From the NCBI GenBank assembly GCA_016721505.1, contig JADKHX010000003.1, positions 1 to 64,000 of the forward strand: a DNA stretch of 64,000 nucleotides, written 5' to 3'. Below are positions 50,468-58,274 of this stretch, in pieces. Every line of letters starts with the position of its first letter. The stretch's first letter is position 1. Under the pieces are notes generated by a model, which was not told the origin of the DNA, did not search any database, and saw only the letters and a program-made list of their open reading frames with translations. The DNA is from Rhodocyclaceae bacterium. GTDB taxonomy: Bacteria > Pseudomonadota > Gammaproteobacteria > Burkholderiales > Rhodocyclaceae. The position numbers were made by a program, and so were the translations under genes.

Positions 50468-51628
50468 TCAGCGATAAACAGATGATGCCTGATTGTCCAG
50501 CGTGCCACCAGTGTTGATGGTCAGACTGTTGTTGAAATAGCCCCCCTCGTGACGAATCGTGCCGTTGTTTTGTAGCGTCCGAGTTAATACCGGCTCGGCA
50601 ACGCCGTAGTCCGAAGTGTGTATCGTGCCCGCCGTTACACCTGAGCCGATAATGGTCTTGCCGTTCCCGCTCATCGTCCCACTGGCCCAGTAGAACCCTC
50701 CGTTGACAGTCAACTCGCCAGCACCATCGAGGGTGCCGCCCCAGATGGTCAAGGTGCCGTTTATGGTGGACGAGTCAGTGGCGGCGCTACCGAGCGAAAG
50801 GCTGCCCGCCGATAGCGTCAGATTTTCGTAGGTAAGCACGCGGCGCGCGCTTTGGCTACCCGAAGAGGATGTCACTGTAATCAGCGCCGGTCCTCCTGTT
50901 GCACCCGTATCGATCAGTACGTCATCGGTGCTCGTCGGGAGCGTGTTGCCAACCCAGTTCGCGGGATTCTGCCAAAGAGCATCATTGCCATCACCGTCCC
51001 AAAGCTTGCCAAAGCCGGAGGCCGTCACTGAATACTGCACATTGCCAGCGTTGACAGTAATCGTACCTTGGTCACCAAATGTCGGAAGTGCAGTCGCGAA
51101 TGTTCCGCTACACGATGAGCCACAGGTAATCGGAGTGTAGTTCTCGCTCGTGCTAACCGTCCATGCGCCAATCTCATGCAGATTGAGCGTACCGCCCATC
51201 GTACCTGTGCCAGAGATTGCCAGCAGGTCATAGCTTGTCCCCGCCGTCGTGCCGTCGATTTCAATGTCGATCACGCCATTGATGCCGTTAATGAAATTGC
51301 CGGTGATATCGAGTCTGCCCGTAGCACCCGAGCCGCCGGGGCGGATAAAGCCATTGTTGACCAGGGTATTGCCCGCGCCGAGATTGATTGTCAGGCGGCG
51401 GGGGGTTTCGATGAATCCGTTGTTAAGAACCTGACCATTGACGACGGCACTGTCGACGTTACCCGTCGCCTGAATCACCCCGCCAACGGCATTGGTCAGC
51501 GCGCCGCTGCTGATATCCAGTCGTGAGCGCCTGCACCCGACCGTGCCATAACTGCGCAACAGCAGTGTCCCGCTATTGGTGAAGCCGCTGGCCACCGTCA
51601 GGGTACCGTTATAGGCGCCGTACAGCAC
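50468..51628 (-). CDS. TpsA-like adhesin fragment between repeat families A and B
   Basis: Starts in a 221-residue unit (TVASGFTNSGTLLLRSYGTVG, then a local shift CRRSRLDISSG), continues with unique beta-helix sequence (GTMGGTLNLHEIGAWTVSTSENYTPITCGSSCSGTF; LWDGDGNDALWQNPANWVGNTLPTSTDDVLIDTG), and ends in the first 196-residue unit. Contains two cysteines (ITCGSSCSG), uncommon in TpsA proteins. Confidence 0.75.
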   Translation of the reverse strand: MLYGAYNGTLTVASGFTNSGTLLLRSYGTVGCRRSRLDISSGALTNAVGGVIQATGNVDSAVVNGQVLNNGFIETPRRLTINLGAGNTLVNNGFIRPGGSGATGRLDITGNFINGINGVIDIEIDGTTAGTSYDLLAISGTGTMGGTLNLHEIGAWTVSTSENYTPITCGSSCSGTFATALPTFGDQGTITVNAGNVQYSVTASGFGKLWDGDGNDALWQNPANWVGNTLPTSTDDVLIDTGATGGPALITVTSSSGSQSARRVLTYENLTLSAGSLSLGSAATDSSTINGTLTIWGGTLDGAGELTVNGGFYWASGTMSGNGKTIIGSGVTAGTIHTSDYGVAEPVLTRTLQNNGTIRHEGGYFNNSLTINTGGTLDNQASSVYR

Positions 51629-51897
51629 ACATCGGAACTCTGTATCTCGATAGTCGCACCGACCGCGTTGCTCAGGCCGGCACTGATCGCGGACGCGGTG
51701 TTCGCCGGAATCACGACATAGCCTTGATTCACCAGATTGACATTAGCGCCAATCGTATCGTTGGCCAACGTCAGGGTTTTGCCACTGGCCACCGTCAGCG
51801 TAGTCCCCGGCGTAATGGCATTGACCGTCGCGGCATTCGATGCGCCGCCGAAGTTCAGCACGGGTGTCGTTGCGCTCAGTGTCAGGTTGCTGGCCAA
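51598..51897 (-). CDS. TpsA-like adhesin fragment, 221-residue repeat unit
   Basis: ASNLTLSATTPVLNFGGASNAATVNAITPGTTLTVASGK, then NDTIGANVNLVNQGYVVIPANTASAISAGLSNAVGATIEIQSSDVCC, after which the frame shifts (TAPITVP where the other copy reads TGAYNGTLTVASG). Confidence 0.7.
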   Translation of the reverse strand: MASNLTLSATTPVLNFGGASNAATVNAITPGTTLTVASGKTLTLANDTIGANVNLVNQGYVVIPANTASAISAGLSNAVGATIEIQSSDVCCTAPITVP

Positions 51898-51935
51898 ATC
51901 TACCGTGTTGCTGGTGTTGAACGTACCGCTGCCGG

Positions 51936-52139
51936 TCAGGATGCTTCCGTGCCTAGTCGTGTGCTACCCGCATTCACGCTTAGCGACATGCCATTGGCAA
52001 TGCTGGCCGTGCCAGTGGACGTGTCGAAGACCAGTCCTGTGTTGCCGATGGTTAGCGATCGATCAACCTGTATCGTGCCGCTATTAAGAACCTGACCATT
52101 GACGACGGCACTGTCGACGGTGCCCATTGCCTGAATCAC
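51936..52139 (-). CDS. TpsA-like adhesin fragment, 221-residue repeat unit
   Basis: GTVDSAVVNGQVLNSGTIQVDRSLTIGNTGLVFDTSTGTASIANGMSLSVNAGSTRLG, identical in plan to the in-frame copy at 52.6-52.8 kb; lost at TEAS by a one-base deletion near 51950. Not an independent gene. Confidence 0.6.
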   Translation of the reverse strand: MIQAMGTVDSAVVNGQVLNSGTIQVDRSLTIGNTGLVFDTSTGTASIANGMSLSVNAGSTRLGTEAS

Positions 52140-53365
52140 CCGCCAACGGCATTGGTCAGCGTGCCGCTGCTGATATCCAGTCGTGAGGTGCCTGCACCGA
52201 CCGTGCCATAACTGCGCAACAGCAGTGTCCCGCTATTGGTGAAGCCGCTGGCCACCGTCAGGGTACCGTTATAGGCGCCGGTACAGCACACATCGGAACT
52301 CTGTATCTCGATAGTCGCACCGACCGCGTTGCTCAGGCCGGCACTGATCGCGGACGCGGTGTTCGCCGGAATCACGACATAGCCTTGATTCACCAGATTG
52401 ACATTGGCACCAATCGTATCGTTGGCCAACGTCAGGGTTTTGCCACTGGCCACCGTCAGCGTAGTCCCCGGCGTAATGGCATTGACCGTCGCGGCATTCG
52501 ATGCGCCGCCGAAGTTCAGCACGGGTGTCGTTGCGCTCAGTGTCAGGTTGCTGGCCAAATCTACCGTGTTGCTGGTGTTGAACGTACCGCTGCCGGTCAG
52601 GATGCTTCCCGTGCCTAGTCGTGTGCTACCCGCATTCACGCTTAGCGACATGCCATTGGCAATGCTGACCGTGCCAGTGGACGTGTCGAAGACCAGTCCT
52701 GTGTTGCCGATGGTTAGCGATCGATCAACCTGTATCGTGCCGCTATTAAGAACCTGACCATTGACGACGGCACTGTCGACGGTGCCCATTGCCTGAATCA
52801 CCCCGCCAACGGCATTGGTCAGCGTGCCGCTGCTGATATCCAGTCGTGAGGTGCCTGCACCGACCGTGCCATAACTGCGCAACAGCAGTGTCCCGCTATT
52901 GGTGAAGCCGCTGGCCACCGTCAGAATGTTATAGGCGCCGGTACAGCACACATCGGAACTCTGTATCTCGATAGTCGCACCGACCGCATTGCTCAGGCCG
53001 GCACTGATCGCGGACGCGGTGTTCGCCGGAATCACGACATAGCCTTGATTGATGAACGTACCGGTGCCCTGAATCGTGCCGCCACTCATGGTCATCGAAG
53101 ATGTTTTCGGTAAGGTCATCCCGCCAGGGCCCAAATCCAGGATCCCGCCGCTACTGATTAGTAGGTTGTCGGTGCCACCGCTGACACCGAACAGCACGCC
53201 ACGCACTGACTGCGTGCCACCGTTGCTACGCACCTGGATGGTCTTGATCCCCGCACCATCGATGACTGCGAGTTCGCTGCTTGTCGGAATATGGCTTGAT
53301 GTCCAGTTGAGAGGATCGTCCCAGAAGTTGCTATTTGTGCCGCTCCAGACAAAATTGTGCCGCAC
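52136..53365 (-). CDS. TpsA-like adhesin fragment, unique start plus 1.5 units of the 221-residue repeat
   Basis: FVWSGTNSNFWDDPLNWTSSHIPTSSELAVIDGAG is a beta-helix cap motif seen several times in this gene, followed by NVASAISAGLSNAVGATIEIQSSDVCCTGAYN, a full 221-residue unit, and the first half of the next one. The vicinal cysteines DVCCTG recur in each unit. Confidence 0.78.
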   Translation of the reverse strand: MRHNFVWSGTNSNFWDDPLNWTSSHIPTSSELAVIDGAGIKTIQVRSNGGTQSVRGVLFGVSGGTDNLLISSGGILDLGPGGMTLPKTSSMTMSGGTIQGTGTFINQGYVVIPANTASAISAGLSNAVGATIEIQSSDVCCTGAYNILTVASGFTNSGTLLLRSYGTVGAGTSRLDISSGTLTNAVGGVIQAMGTVDSAVVNGQVLNSGTIQVDRSLTIGNTGLVFDTSTGTVSIANGMSLSVNAGSTRLGTGSILTGSGTFNTSNTVDLASNLTLSATTPVLNFGGASNAATVNAITPGTTLTVASGKTLTLANDTIGANVNLVNQGYVVIPANTASAISAGLSNAVGATIEIQSSDVCCTGAYNGTLTVASGFTNSGTLLLRSYGTVGAGTSRLDISSGTLTNAVGG

Positions 53366-53648
53366 CGTTACCGGTCGCGGTCATGATGAAGCTCGGGCTA
53401 CCGGTTCCGCTGTAGGTGCCACCGGTGTTAGACGTGAAGAGCGGAGTGCCGGTAATAGAACCACCGGAAGACGCGATGATCAAATAGGTATGACCGCTGC
53501 CGGTCTGGTAGCCGGCCAGATCATTGGCCTTGATCGTGCCGCCAAGCACGACATTGCCGGTTGCAGCAATCTTGTCGTACTGGGTCGCGTTGTCCTGCAA
53601 CTCGACTTCAATCACACCCGCAGCGCCGTTGTTTAGCTGACCCGTCAC
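53331..53648 (-). CDS. TpsA-like adhesin fragment
   Basis: TGQLNNGAAGVIEVELQDNATQYDKIAATGNVVLGGTIKANDLAGYQTGSGHTYLIIASSGGSITGTPLF: a spacer segment of the exoprotein between repeat families B and C. Its end reads NGAAQFCLERHK, just out of frame with the following FVWSGTNSNFWDDP. Confidence 0.7.
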   Translation of the reverse strand: MTGQLNNGAAGVIEVELQDNATQYDKIAATGNVVLGGTIKANDLAGYQTGSGHTYLIIASSGGSITGTPLFTSNTGGTYSGTGSPSFIMTATGNGAAQFCLERHK

Positions 53649-53701
53649 TGTCAGCGTACCTACAGCATTCTGTCCGCCAGGACGAAGCGTGCCGTTGTTG
53701 G

Positions 53702-54034
53702 TCAGCGTATTGCCGGCGTTGACACTAATTGTTCCTGATCCGCTGATAGTGCCAGTATTCGTCCAACTACCGGATTTTGAAAAGTCGCTCCTGCTGCGAC
53801 TTCGATTGTTCCTGCTTGAGACAGTACGCCATTTACCGTCAGCGTGCCGCTGTTGAGCGTAACGATGCCGTTGGTCTGATTGCTGAAGACTGGGGAAACG
53901 AATACCTCCTGCACCGAGGTGTTCAGCGTCTTCTTCAACTCCCCGGCATTGTTGATCGTGCCGGCACCGCTAAATCCGGTATTGATCGTCGCCGAGCGTA
54001 GATCGATCACACCGCTTGACAGGTTGTTCAGCAA
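53702..54034 (-). CDS. TpsA-like adhesin fragment, 291-residue repeat unit
   Basis: LLNNLSSGVIDLRSATINTGFSGAGTINNAGELKKTLNTSVQEVFVSPVFSNQTNGIVTLNSGTLTVNGVLSQAG: the last, partial and diverged copy of the 291-residue unit. Confidence 0.7.
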   Translation of the reverse strand: MLNNLSSGVIDLRSATINTGFSGAGTINNAGELKKTLNTSVQEVFVSPVFSNQTNGIVTLNSGTLTVNGVLSQAGTIEVAAGATFQNPVVGRILALSADQEQLVSTPAIR

Positions 54035-54061
54035 GGCGCCGTGGCGATGTCCAGGTACGAG

Positions 54062-54808
54062 TTATGCCCGCCCATCACCATGCTCACGCTGCCGCCGTTG
54101 TTCCATGTCCGTGTGTTCGCCAGGCAGTCGCCCCAGTGATGTTGGTGGTCGCGCCACGGGGGTACTCAGTGTCCCCGTGCCGCCCAGCGTCCCGCCTCCC
54201 CAGTTGAACGTGCCTCCGCTCGGTATCGTGATCGTTCCGCTTCCCGTCACAACGCCAGCGGTTTGCGTATAACTCGTCAGGTTCAGGTTGCTGTTGGCGA
54301 AATCGAGGGTTCCCGCCTGTGTCTTCGACAGCGTCGTCAGCGCCGGGAAGGTCGTGCCGGCCGGGAAGCTGGTATTGCCGTAGTTGCTGTTGATCGCGGT
54401 CAGGTTCGTTAGTGTCGGCACCGCCTGGAACGTCACCGTGGTGCCGTTGCCTTCCTGGACATAGCTTGTGCCCAGACTTGTCGTGCCAGTGAAATCCAGC
54501 GTCGAGACAACGTTGTGGGCAAAGCTGGCCGTGGTGATGCCACCAATGCTGTAGGCGCCCGTCAGATCGTAGTTCACGGTGCTGCCGGTAAAGCTCACAT
54601 TGCCCGCGCCGATGACATTGCCGCTGATGCTGCGCGTACCACCGTTGAACTGCAAGGTCGCGCCTGAGGCGACCGTGTAATTGCCGGCGTCCGTGCCGCC
54701 ACGATCAAACCGCAGCAGGCCGCTGTTGTGATTGACCGTACCCGTCGCCTGGTTGTTGAAGACGGATCGATGAATACCTCCTGCCGAGGTGTTCAGCGTC
54801 TTCTTCAA
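54062..54808 (-). CDS. TpsA-like adhesin fragment, 291-residue repeat unit
   Basis: Covers most of one unit: NSGLLRFDRGGTDAGNYTVASGATLQFNGGTRSISGNVIGAGN ... LDFTGTTSLGTSYVQEGNGTTVTFQAVPTLTNLTAINSNYGNTSFPAGTTF ... TQTAGVVTGSGTITIPSGG. Frameshifted at both ends (GIHRSVFNN at the start; ARPPTSLGRLPGEHTDM at the end). Confidence 0.75.
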   Translation of the reverse strand: MKKTLNTSAGGIHRSVFNNQATGTVNHNSGLLRFDRGGTDAGNYTVASGATLQFNGGTRSISGNVIGAGNVSFTGSTVNYDLTGAYSIGGITTASFAHNVVSTLDFTGTTSLGTSYVQEGNGTTVTFQAVPTLTNLTAINSNYGNTSFPAGTTFPALTTLSKTQAGTLDFANSNLNLTSYTQTAGVVTGSGTITIPSGGTFNWGGGTLGGTGTLSTPVARPPTSLGRLPGEHTDMEQRRQREHGDGRA

Positions 54809-55997
54809 CTCCCCGGCATTGTTGATCGTGCCGGCACCGCTTAAATCCGGTATTGATCGTCGCCGAGCGTAGATCGATCACACCGCTTGACAGGTTGTTC
54901 AGCAAGGCGCCCAGGATGTCCAGGTACGAGTTATGCCCGCCCATCACCATGCTCACGCTGCCGCCGTTGTTCCATGTCCGTGTGTTCGCCAGGGCAGTCG
55001 CCCCAGTGATGTTGGTGGTCGCGCCCACGGGGGTACTCAGTGTCCCCGTGCCGCCCAGCGTCCCGCCTCCCCAGTTGAACGTGCCTCCGCTCGGTATCGT
55101 GATCGTTCCGCTTCCCGTCACAACGCCAGCGGTTTGCGTATAACTCGTCAGGTTCAGGTTGCTGTTGGCGAAATCGAGGGTTCCCGCCTGTGTCTTCGAC
55201 AGCGTCGTCACCGCCGGGAAGGTCGTGCCGGCCCGAAGCTGGTATTGCCGTAGTTGCTGTTGATCGCGGTCAGGTTCGTTAGTGTCGGCACTCGCCTGGA
55301 ACGTCACCGTGGTGCCGTTGCCTTCCTGGACATAGCTTGTGCCCAGACTTGTCGTGCCAGTGAAATCCAGCGTCGAGACAACGTTGTGGGCAAAGCTGGC
55401 CGTGGTGATGCCACCAATGCTGTAGGCGCCCGTCAGATCGTAGTTCACGGTGCTGCCGGTAAAGCTCACATTGCCCGCGCCGATGACATTGCCGCTGATG
55501 CTGCGCGTACCACCGTTGAACTGCAAGGTCGCGCCTGAGGCGACCGTGTAATTGCCGGCGTCCGTGCCGCCACGATCAAACCGCAGCAGGCCGCTGTTGT
55601 GATTGACCGTGCCCGTCGCCTGGTTGTTGAAGACCGGATCGATGAATACCTCCTGCACCGAGGTGTTCAGCGTCTTCTTCAACTCCCCGGCATTGTTGAT
55701 CGTGCCGGCACCGCTAAATCCGGTATTGATCGTCGCCGAGCGTAGATCGATCACACCGCTTGACAGGTTGTTCAGCAAGGCGCCCGTGGCGATGTCCAGG
55801 TACGAGTTATGCCCGCCCATCACCATGCTCACGCTGCCGCCGTTGTTCCATGTCCGTGTGTTCGCCAGGGCAGTCGCCCCAGTGATGTTGGTGGTCGCGC
55901 CCACGGGGGTACTCAGTGTCCCCGTGCCGCCCAGCGTCCCGCCTCCCCAGTTGAACGTGCCTCCGCTCGGTATCGTGATCGTTCCGCTTCCCGTCAC
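54705..55997 (-). CDS. TpsA-like adhesin fragment, 291-residue repeat unit
   Basis: The longest intact unit: FNWGGGTLGGTGTLSTPVGATTNITGATALANTRTWNNGGSVSMVMGGHNSYLDI ... KKTLNTSVQEVFIDPVFNNQATGTVNHNSGLLRFDRG, with one internal double shift (ASADTNEPDRDQQQLRQYQLRAG in place of PTLTNLTAINSNYG), then a second unit that is lost at KRCRHDQQCRGVEED. Confidence 0.75.
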   Translation of the reverse strand: MTGSGTITIPSGGTFNWGGGTLGGTGTLSTPVGATTNITGATALANTRTWNNGGSVSMVMGGHNSYLDIATGALLNNLSSGVIDLRSATINTGFSGAGTINNAGELKKTLNTSVQEVFIDPVFNNQATGTVNHNSGLLRFDRGGTDAGNYTVASGATLQFNGGTRSISGNVIGAGNVSFTGSTVNYDLTGAYSIGGITTASFAHNVVSTLDFTGTTSLGTSYVQEGNGTTVTFQASADTNEPDRDQQQLRQYQLRAGTTFPAVTTLSKTQAGTLDFANSNLNLTSYTQTAGVVTGSGTITIPSGGTFNWGGGTLGGTGTLSTPVGATTNITGATALANTRTWNNGGSVSMVMGGHNSYLDILGALLNNLSSGVIDLRSATINTGFKRCRHDQQCRGVEEDAEHLGRRYSSIRLQQPGDGYGQSQQRPAAV

Positions 55998-56179
55998 AAC
56001 GCCAGCGGTTTGCGTATAACTCGTCAGGTTCAGGTTGCTGTTGGCGAAATCGAGGGTTCCCGCCTGTGTCTTCGACAGCGTCGTCAGCGCCGGGAAGGTC
56101 GTTGCCGGCCGGAAGCTGGTATTGCCGTAGTTGCTGTTGATCGCGGTCAGGTTCGTTAGTATCGGCTATTGCCTGAACG

Positions 56180-56560
56180 TCACCCCGTGGTGCCGTTGCC
56201 TTCCTGGACATAGCTTGTGCCCAGACTTGTCGTGCCAGTGAAATCCAGCGTCGAGACAACGTTGTGGGCAAAGCTGGCCGTGGTGATGCCACCAATTCTG
56301 TAGGCGCCCGTCAGATCGTAGTTCACGGTGCTGCCGGTAAAGCTCACATTGCCCGCGCCGATGACATTGCCGCTGATGCTGCGCGTACCACCGTTGAACT
56401 GCAAGGTCGCGCCTGAGGCGACCGTGTAATTGCCGGCGTCCGTGCCGCCACGATCAAACCGCAGCAGGCCGCTGTTGTGATTGACCGTACCCGTCGCCTG
56501 GTTGTTGAAGACCGGATCGATGAATACCTCCTGCACCGAGGTGTTCAGCGTCTTCTTCAA
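56180..56560 (-). CDS. TpsA-like adhesin fragment, 291-residue repeat unit
   Basis: KKTLNTSVQEVFIDPVFNNQATGTVNHNSGLLRFDRGG through SLGTSYVQEGNGTTG; cut off by an extra C near 56185. Part of the same gene. Confidence 0.7.
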   Translation of the reverse strand: MKKTLNTSVQEVFIDPVFNNQATGTVNHNSGLLRFDRGGTDAGNYTVASGATLQFNGGTRSISGNVIGAGNVSFTGSTVNYDLTGAYRIGGITTASFAHNVVSTLDFTGTTSLGTSYVQEGNGTTG

Positions 56561-57849
56561 CTCCCCGGCATTGTTGATCGTGCCGACCCCGCTAAATCGG
56601 TATTGATCGTCGCCGAGCGTAGATCGATCACACCGCTTGACAGGTTGTTCAGCAAGGCGCCCGTGGGATGCTGAAGACCGAGTGCCCGCCCATCACCCGT
56701 GCTCACGCTGCCGCCGTTGTTCCATGTCCGTGTGTTCGCCAGGGCAGTCGCCCCAGTGATGTTGGTGGTCCTGACGCCGGGGGTACTCAGTGTCCCCGTG
56801 CCGCCCAGCGTCCCGCCTCCCAGTTGAACGTGCCTCCGCTCGGTATCGTGATCGTTCCGCTTCCCGTCACAACGCCAGCGGTTTGCGTATAACTCGTCAG
56901 GTTCAGGTTGCTGTTGGCGAAATCGAGGGTCTGCCTGTGTCTTCGACAGCGTCGTCAGCGCCGGGAAGGTCGTCCCGGCTGGGAAGCTGGTATTGCCGTA
57001 GTTGCTGTTGATCGCGGTCAGGTTCGTTAGTGTCGGGACGCCGCTGAACGTCACCTGGTGCCGCGCCTTCTGGACATAGCTTGTGCCCAGACTTGTCGTG
57101 CCAGTGAAATCCAGCGTCGAGACAACGTTGTGGGCAAAGCTGGCCGTGGTGATGCCACCAATGCTGTAGGCGCCCGTCAGATCGTAGTTCACGGTGCTGC
57201 CGGTGAACGAGACCGCCCCCGTACCTGTCCCCGTGACGTTGCCAGTGATACGCCGCGTGCCACCGTTGAATTGCAGCGTCGCTCCGGACGCTACGGTGTA
57301 GTTGCCAGCGTCCGGCGCCGTAGCAGCATCAGTGTTGCCCCGGTCAAAACGCAGCAGGCCACTGTCGGCCCCGACTGTGACCGCGCCGCCTGACTGATTG
57401 TTGAAGGTGGGTAGGATGAAGCTGGGCTGTGCCGAGGTGTTCAGCGTCTTGCTCATGGTGCCGGCGTTGTTGACTGCGCCGGAACTGGTGTCAAACCCGG
57501 TGTTGATGTACTGCGAGCGCAGGTCGATCACGCCGGTCGAGAGGTTGTTCAGCGTGGTCCCCGTCGGCAGGTCCACGTACTGGTTGTGATTACCGAACAG
57601 GAGATTTAAGGCACCGGCATTGTTCCAGGTTCGTGTGTTACCCAGACCCACGTAGCCGGTCACGTTGGTGGTCGAGCCAAACGACGTGCTCAGCGTTCCG
57701 TTTCCGCCCAGCGTCCCGCCTCCCCAGTTAAAGGCACCACCGTTAGGAATCGTGATCGCGCCAGAGCCCGTCAAGGTGCCACCACTGAGCGTCAGCGACC
57801 CCAAAGACGTTGCCGTGTTGATCGCCAACGTCCCTGAACTGTGCTCCAA
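56557..57849 (-). CDS. TpsA-like adhesin fragment, first (diverged) 291-residue unit
   Basis: Begins EHSSGTLAINTATSLGSLTLSGGTLTGSGAITIPNGGAFNWGGG and holds the most diverged, probably ancestral unit of family C (YVGLGNTRTWNNAGALNLLFGNHNQYVDLPTG), followed by the first near-identical copy. Several local shifts (KARHQVTFSG; ADPRFRQQQPEPDE) interrupt the sense reading. Confidence 0.75.
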   Translation of the reverse strand: MEHSSGTLAINTATSLGSLTLSGGTLTGSGAITIPNGGAFNWGGGTLGGNGTLSTSFGSTTNVTGYVGLGNTRTWNNAGALNLLFGNHNQYVDLPTGTTLNNLSTGVIDLRSQYINTGFDTSSGAVNNAGTMSKTLNTSAQPSFILPTFNNQSGGAVTVGADSGLLRFDRGNTDAATAPDAGNYTVASGATLQFNGGTRRITGNVTGTGTGAVSFTGSTVNYDLTGAYSIGGITTASFAHNVVSTLDFTGTTSLGTSYVQKARHQVTFSGVPTLTNLTAINSNYGNTSFPAGTTFPALTTLSKTQADPRFRQQQPEPDELYANRWRCDGKRNDHDTERRHVQLGGGTLGGTGTLSTPGVRTTNITGATALANTRTWNNGGSVSTGDGRALGLQHPTGALLNNLSSGVIDLRSATINTDLAGSARSTMPGS

Positions 57850-58274
57850 CTCAATGCTGCCGCTGGTGTCTGCGCATCAAGCACATTGTTGGCGCCATTG
57901 ACGGTTGCAACGATGCCATCGCCAGCGCGCAAGGTGATCGTGCCGGCCGCCTGTGAAATGATGCTGCTGGAGTTTTGCTGAATCTTGCCGACGCCATCCG
58001 TGTTGAGATCGTCAGCGCGGAGGTTGATTGATCCAGTCCCCGACGCCGTCAAGTTTGCATTGACGTCGATATTTCTATGCGCTTGCAAGGTCAGCGAATG
58101 CGCTTGACCAAGCGACACCTGCATTGACAAAGATGTCGCCATTGCCACCTGGGGAGGCATCGGTTTGAATCGTGATTGATCCACTGCCAAGGGCGGTTTG
58201 CAGCGTTGTCGCACCAATGCCACTAATTGTCTGCGACCCGTTCCCCGCCCCGATGGTGAAGTCGAGCGGATCAA
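57792..58274 (-). CDS. TpsA-like adhesin fragment next to the N-terminal segment
   Basis: Only the part at about 57865-58110 is the genuine reading: HSLTLQAHRNIDVNANLTASGTGSINLRADDLNTDGVGKIQQNSSSI ... ITLRAGDGIVATVNGANNVLDAQT. It follows directly on GDIFVNAGVAWSSA of the N-terminal frame, so a single-base shift near 58110 separates them; another near 57870 separates it from the downstream part. Confidence 0.65.
   Translation of the reverse strand: MIRSTSPSGRGTGRRQLVALVRQRCKPPLAVDQSRFKPMPPQVAMATSLSMQVSLGQAHSLTLQAHRNIDVNANLTASGTGSINLRADDLNTDGVGKIQQNSSSIISQAAGTITLRAGDGIVATVNGANNVLDAQTPAAALSWSTVQGRWRSTRQRLWGR

Larger units (their letters stand above)
47980..50700 (-). repeat. tandem repeat family A in the adhesin gene (about 585-590 bp units)
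   Basis: The landmark GATGCCGGTATCAGCGAT recurs at about 48705, 49289, 49876 and 50458, spacing 580-590 bp; a diverged copy precedes at about 48125. Encodes 196-residue beta-helix units (SGTFGKSGG ... SFVPGYYQYGG ... GFYW-GTMSGTGKTIVG ... TDYG-AEPVL). Units are almost identical in DNA, apart from indels. Confidence 0.88.
51470..53060 (-). repeat. tandem repeat family B in the adhesin gene (663-bp units)
   Basis: CGCCAACGGCATTGGTCAGC recurs at 51481, 52141 and 52804 (spacing 660 and 663). 221-residue unit; contains SSDVCCTGAYN and TLTVASGFTNSGTLLLRSYG. The three-base deficit of the first unit reflects frame-breaking deletions. Confidence 0.88.
53700..57600 (-). repeat. tandem repeat family C in the adhesin gene (about 873-bp units)
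   Basis: GATCGATCACACCGCTTGAC recurs at about 54001, 54873, 55746 and 56623, spacing 872-877 bp; a diverged version is near 57517. About 291 residues per unit. Near-identical over hundreds of bases with scattered one-base indels. Confidence 0.9.

Noticed and set aside
53700..57600. Possible CRISPR or satellite array
   Set aside because: Repeat units are hundreds of bases long, adjacent without unique spacers, and encode beta-helix protein repeats.
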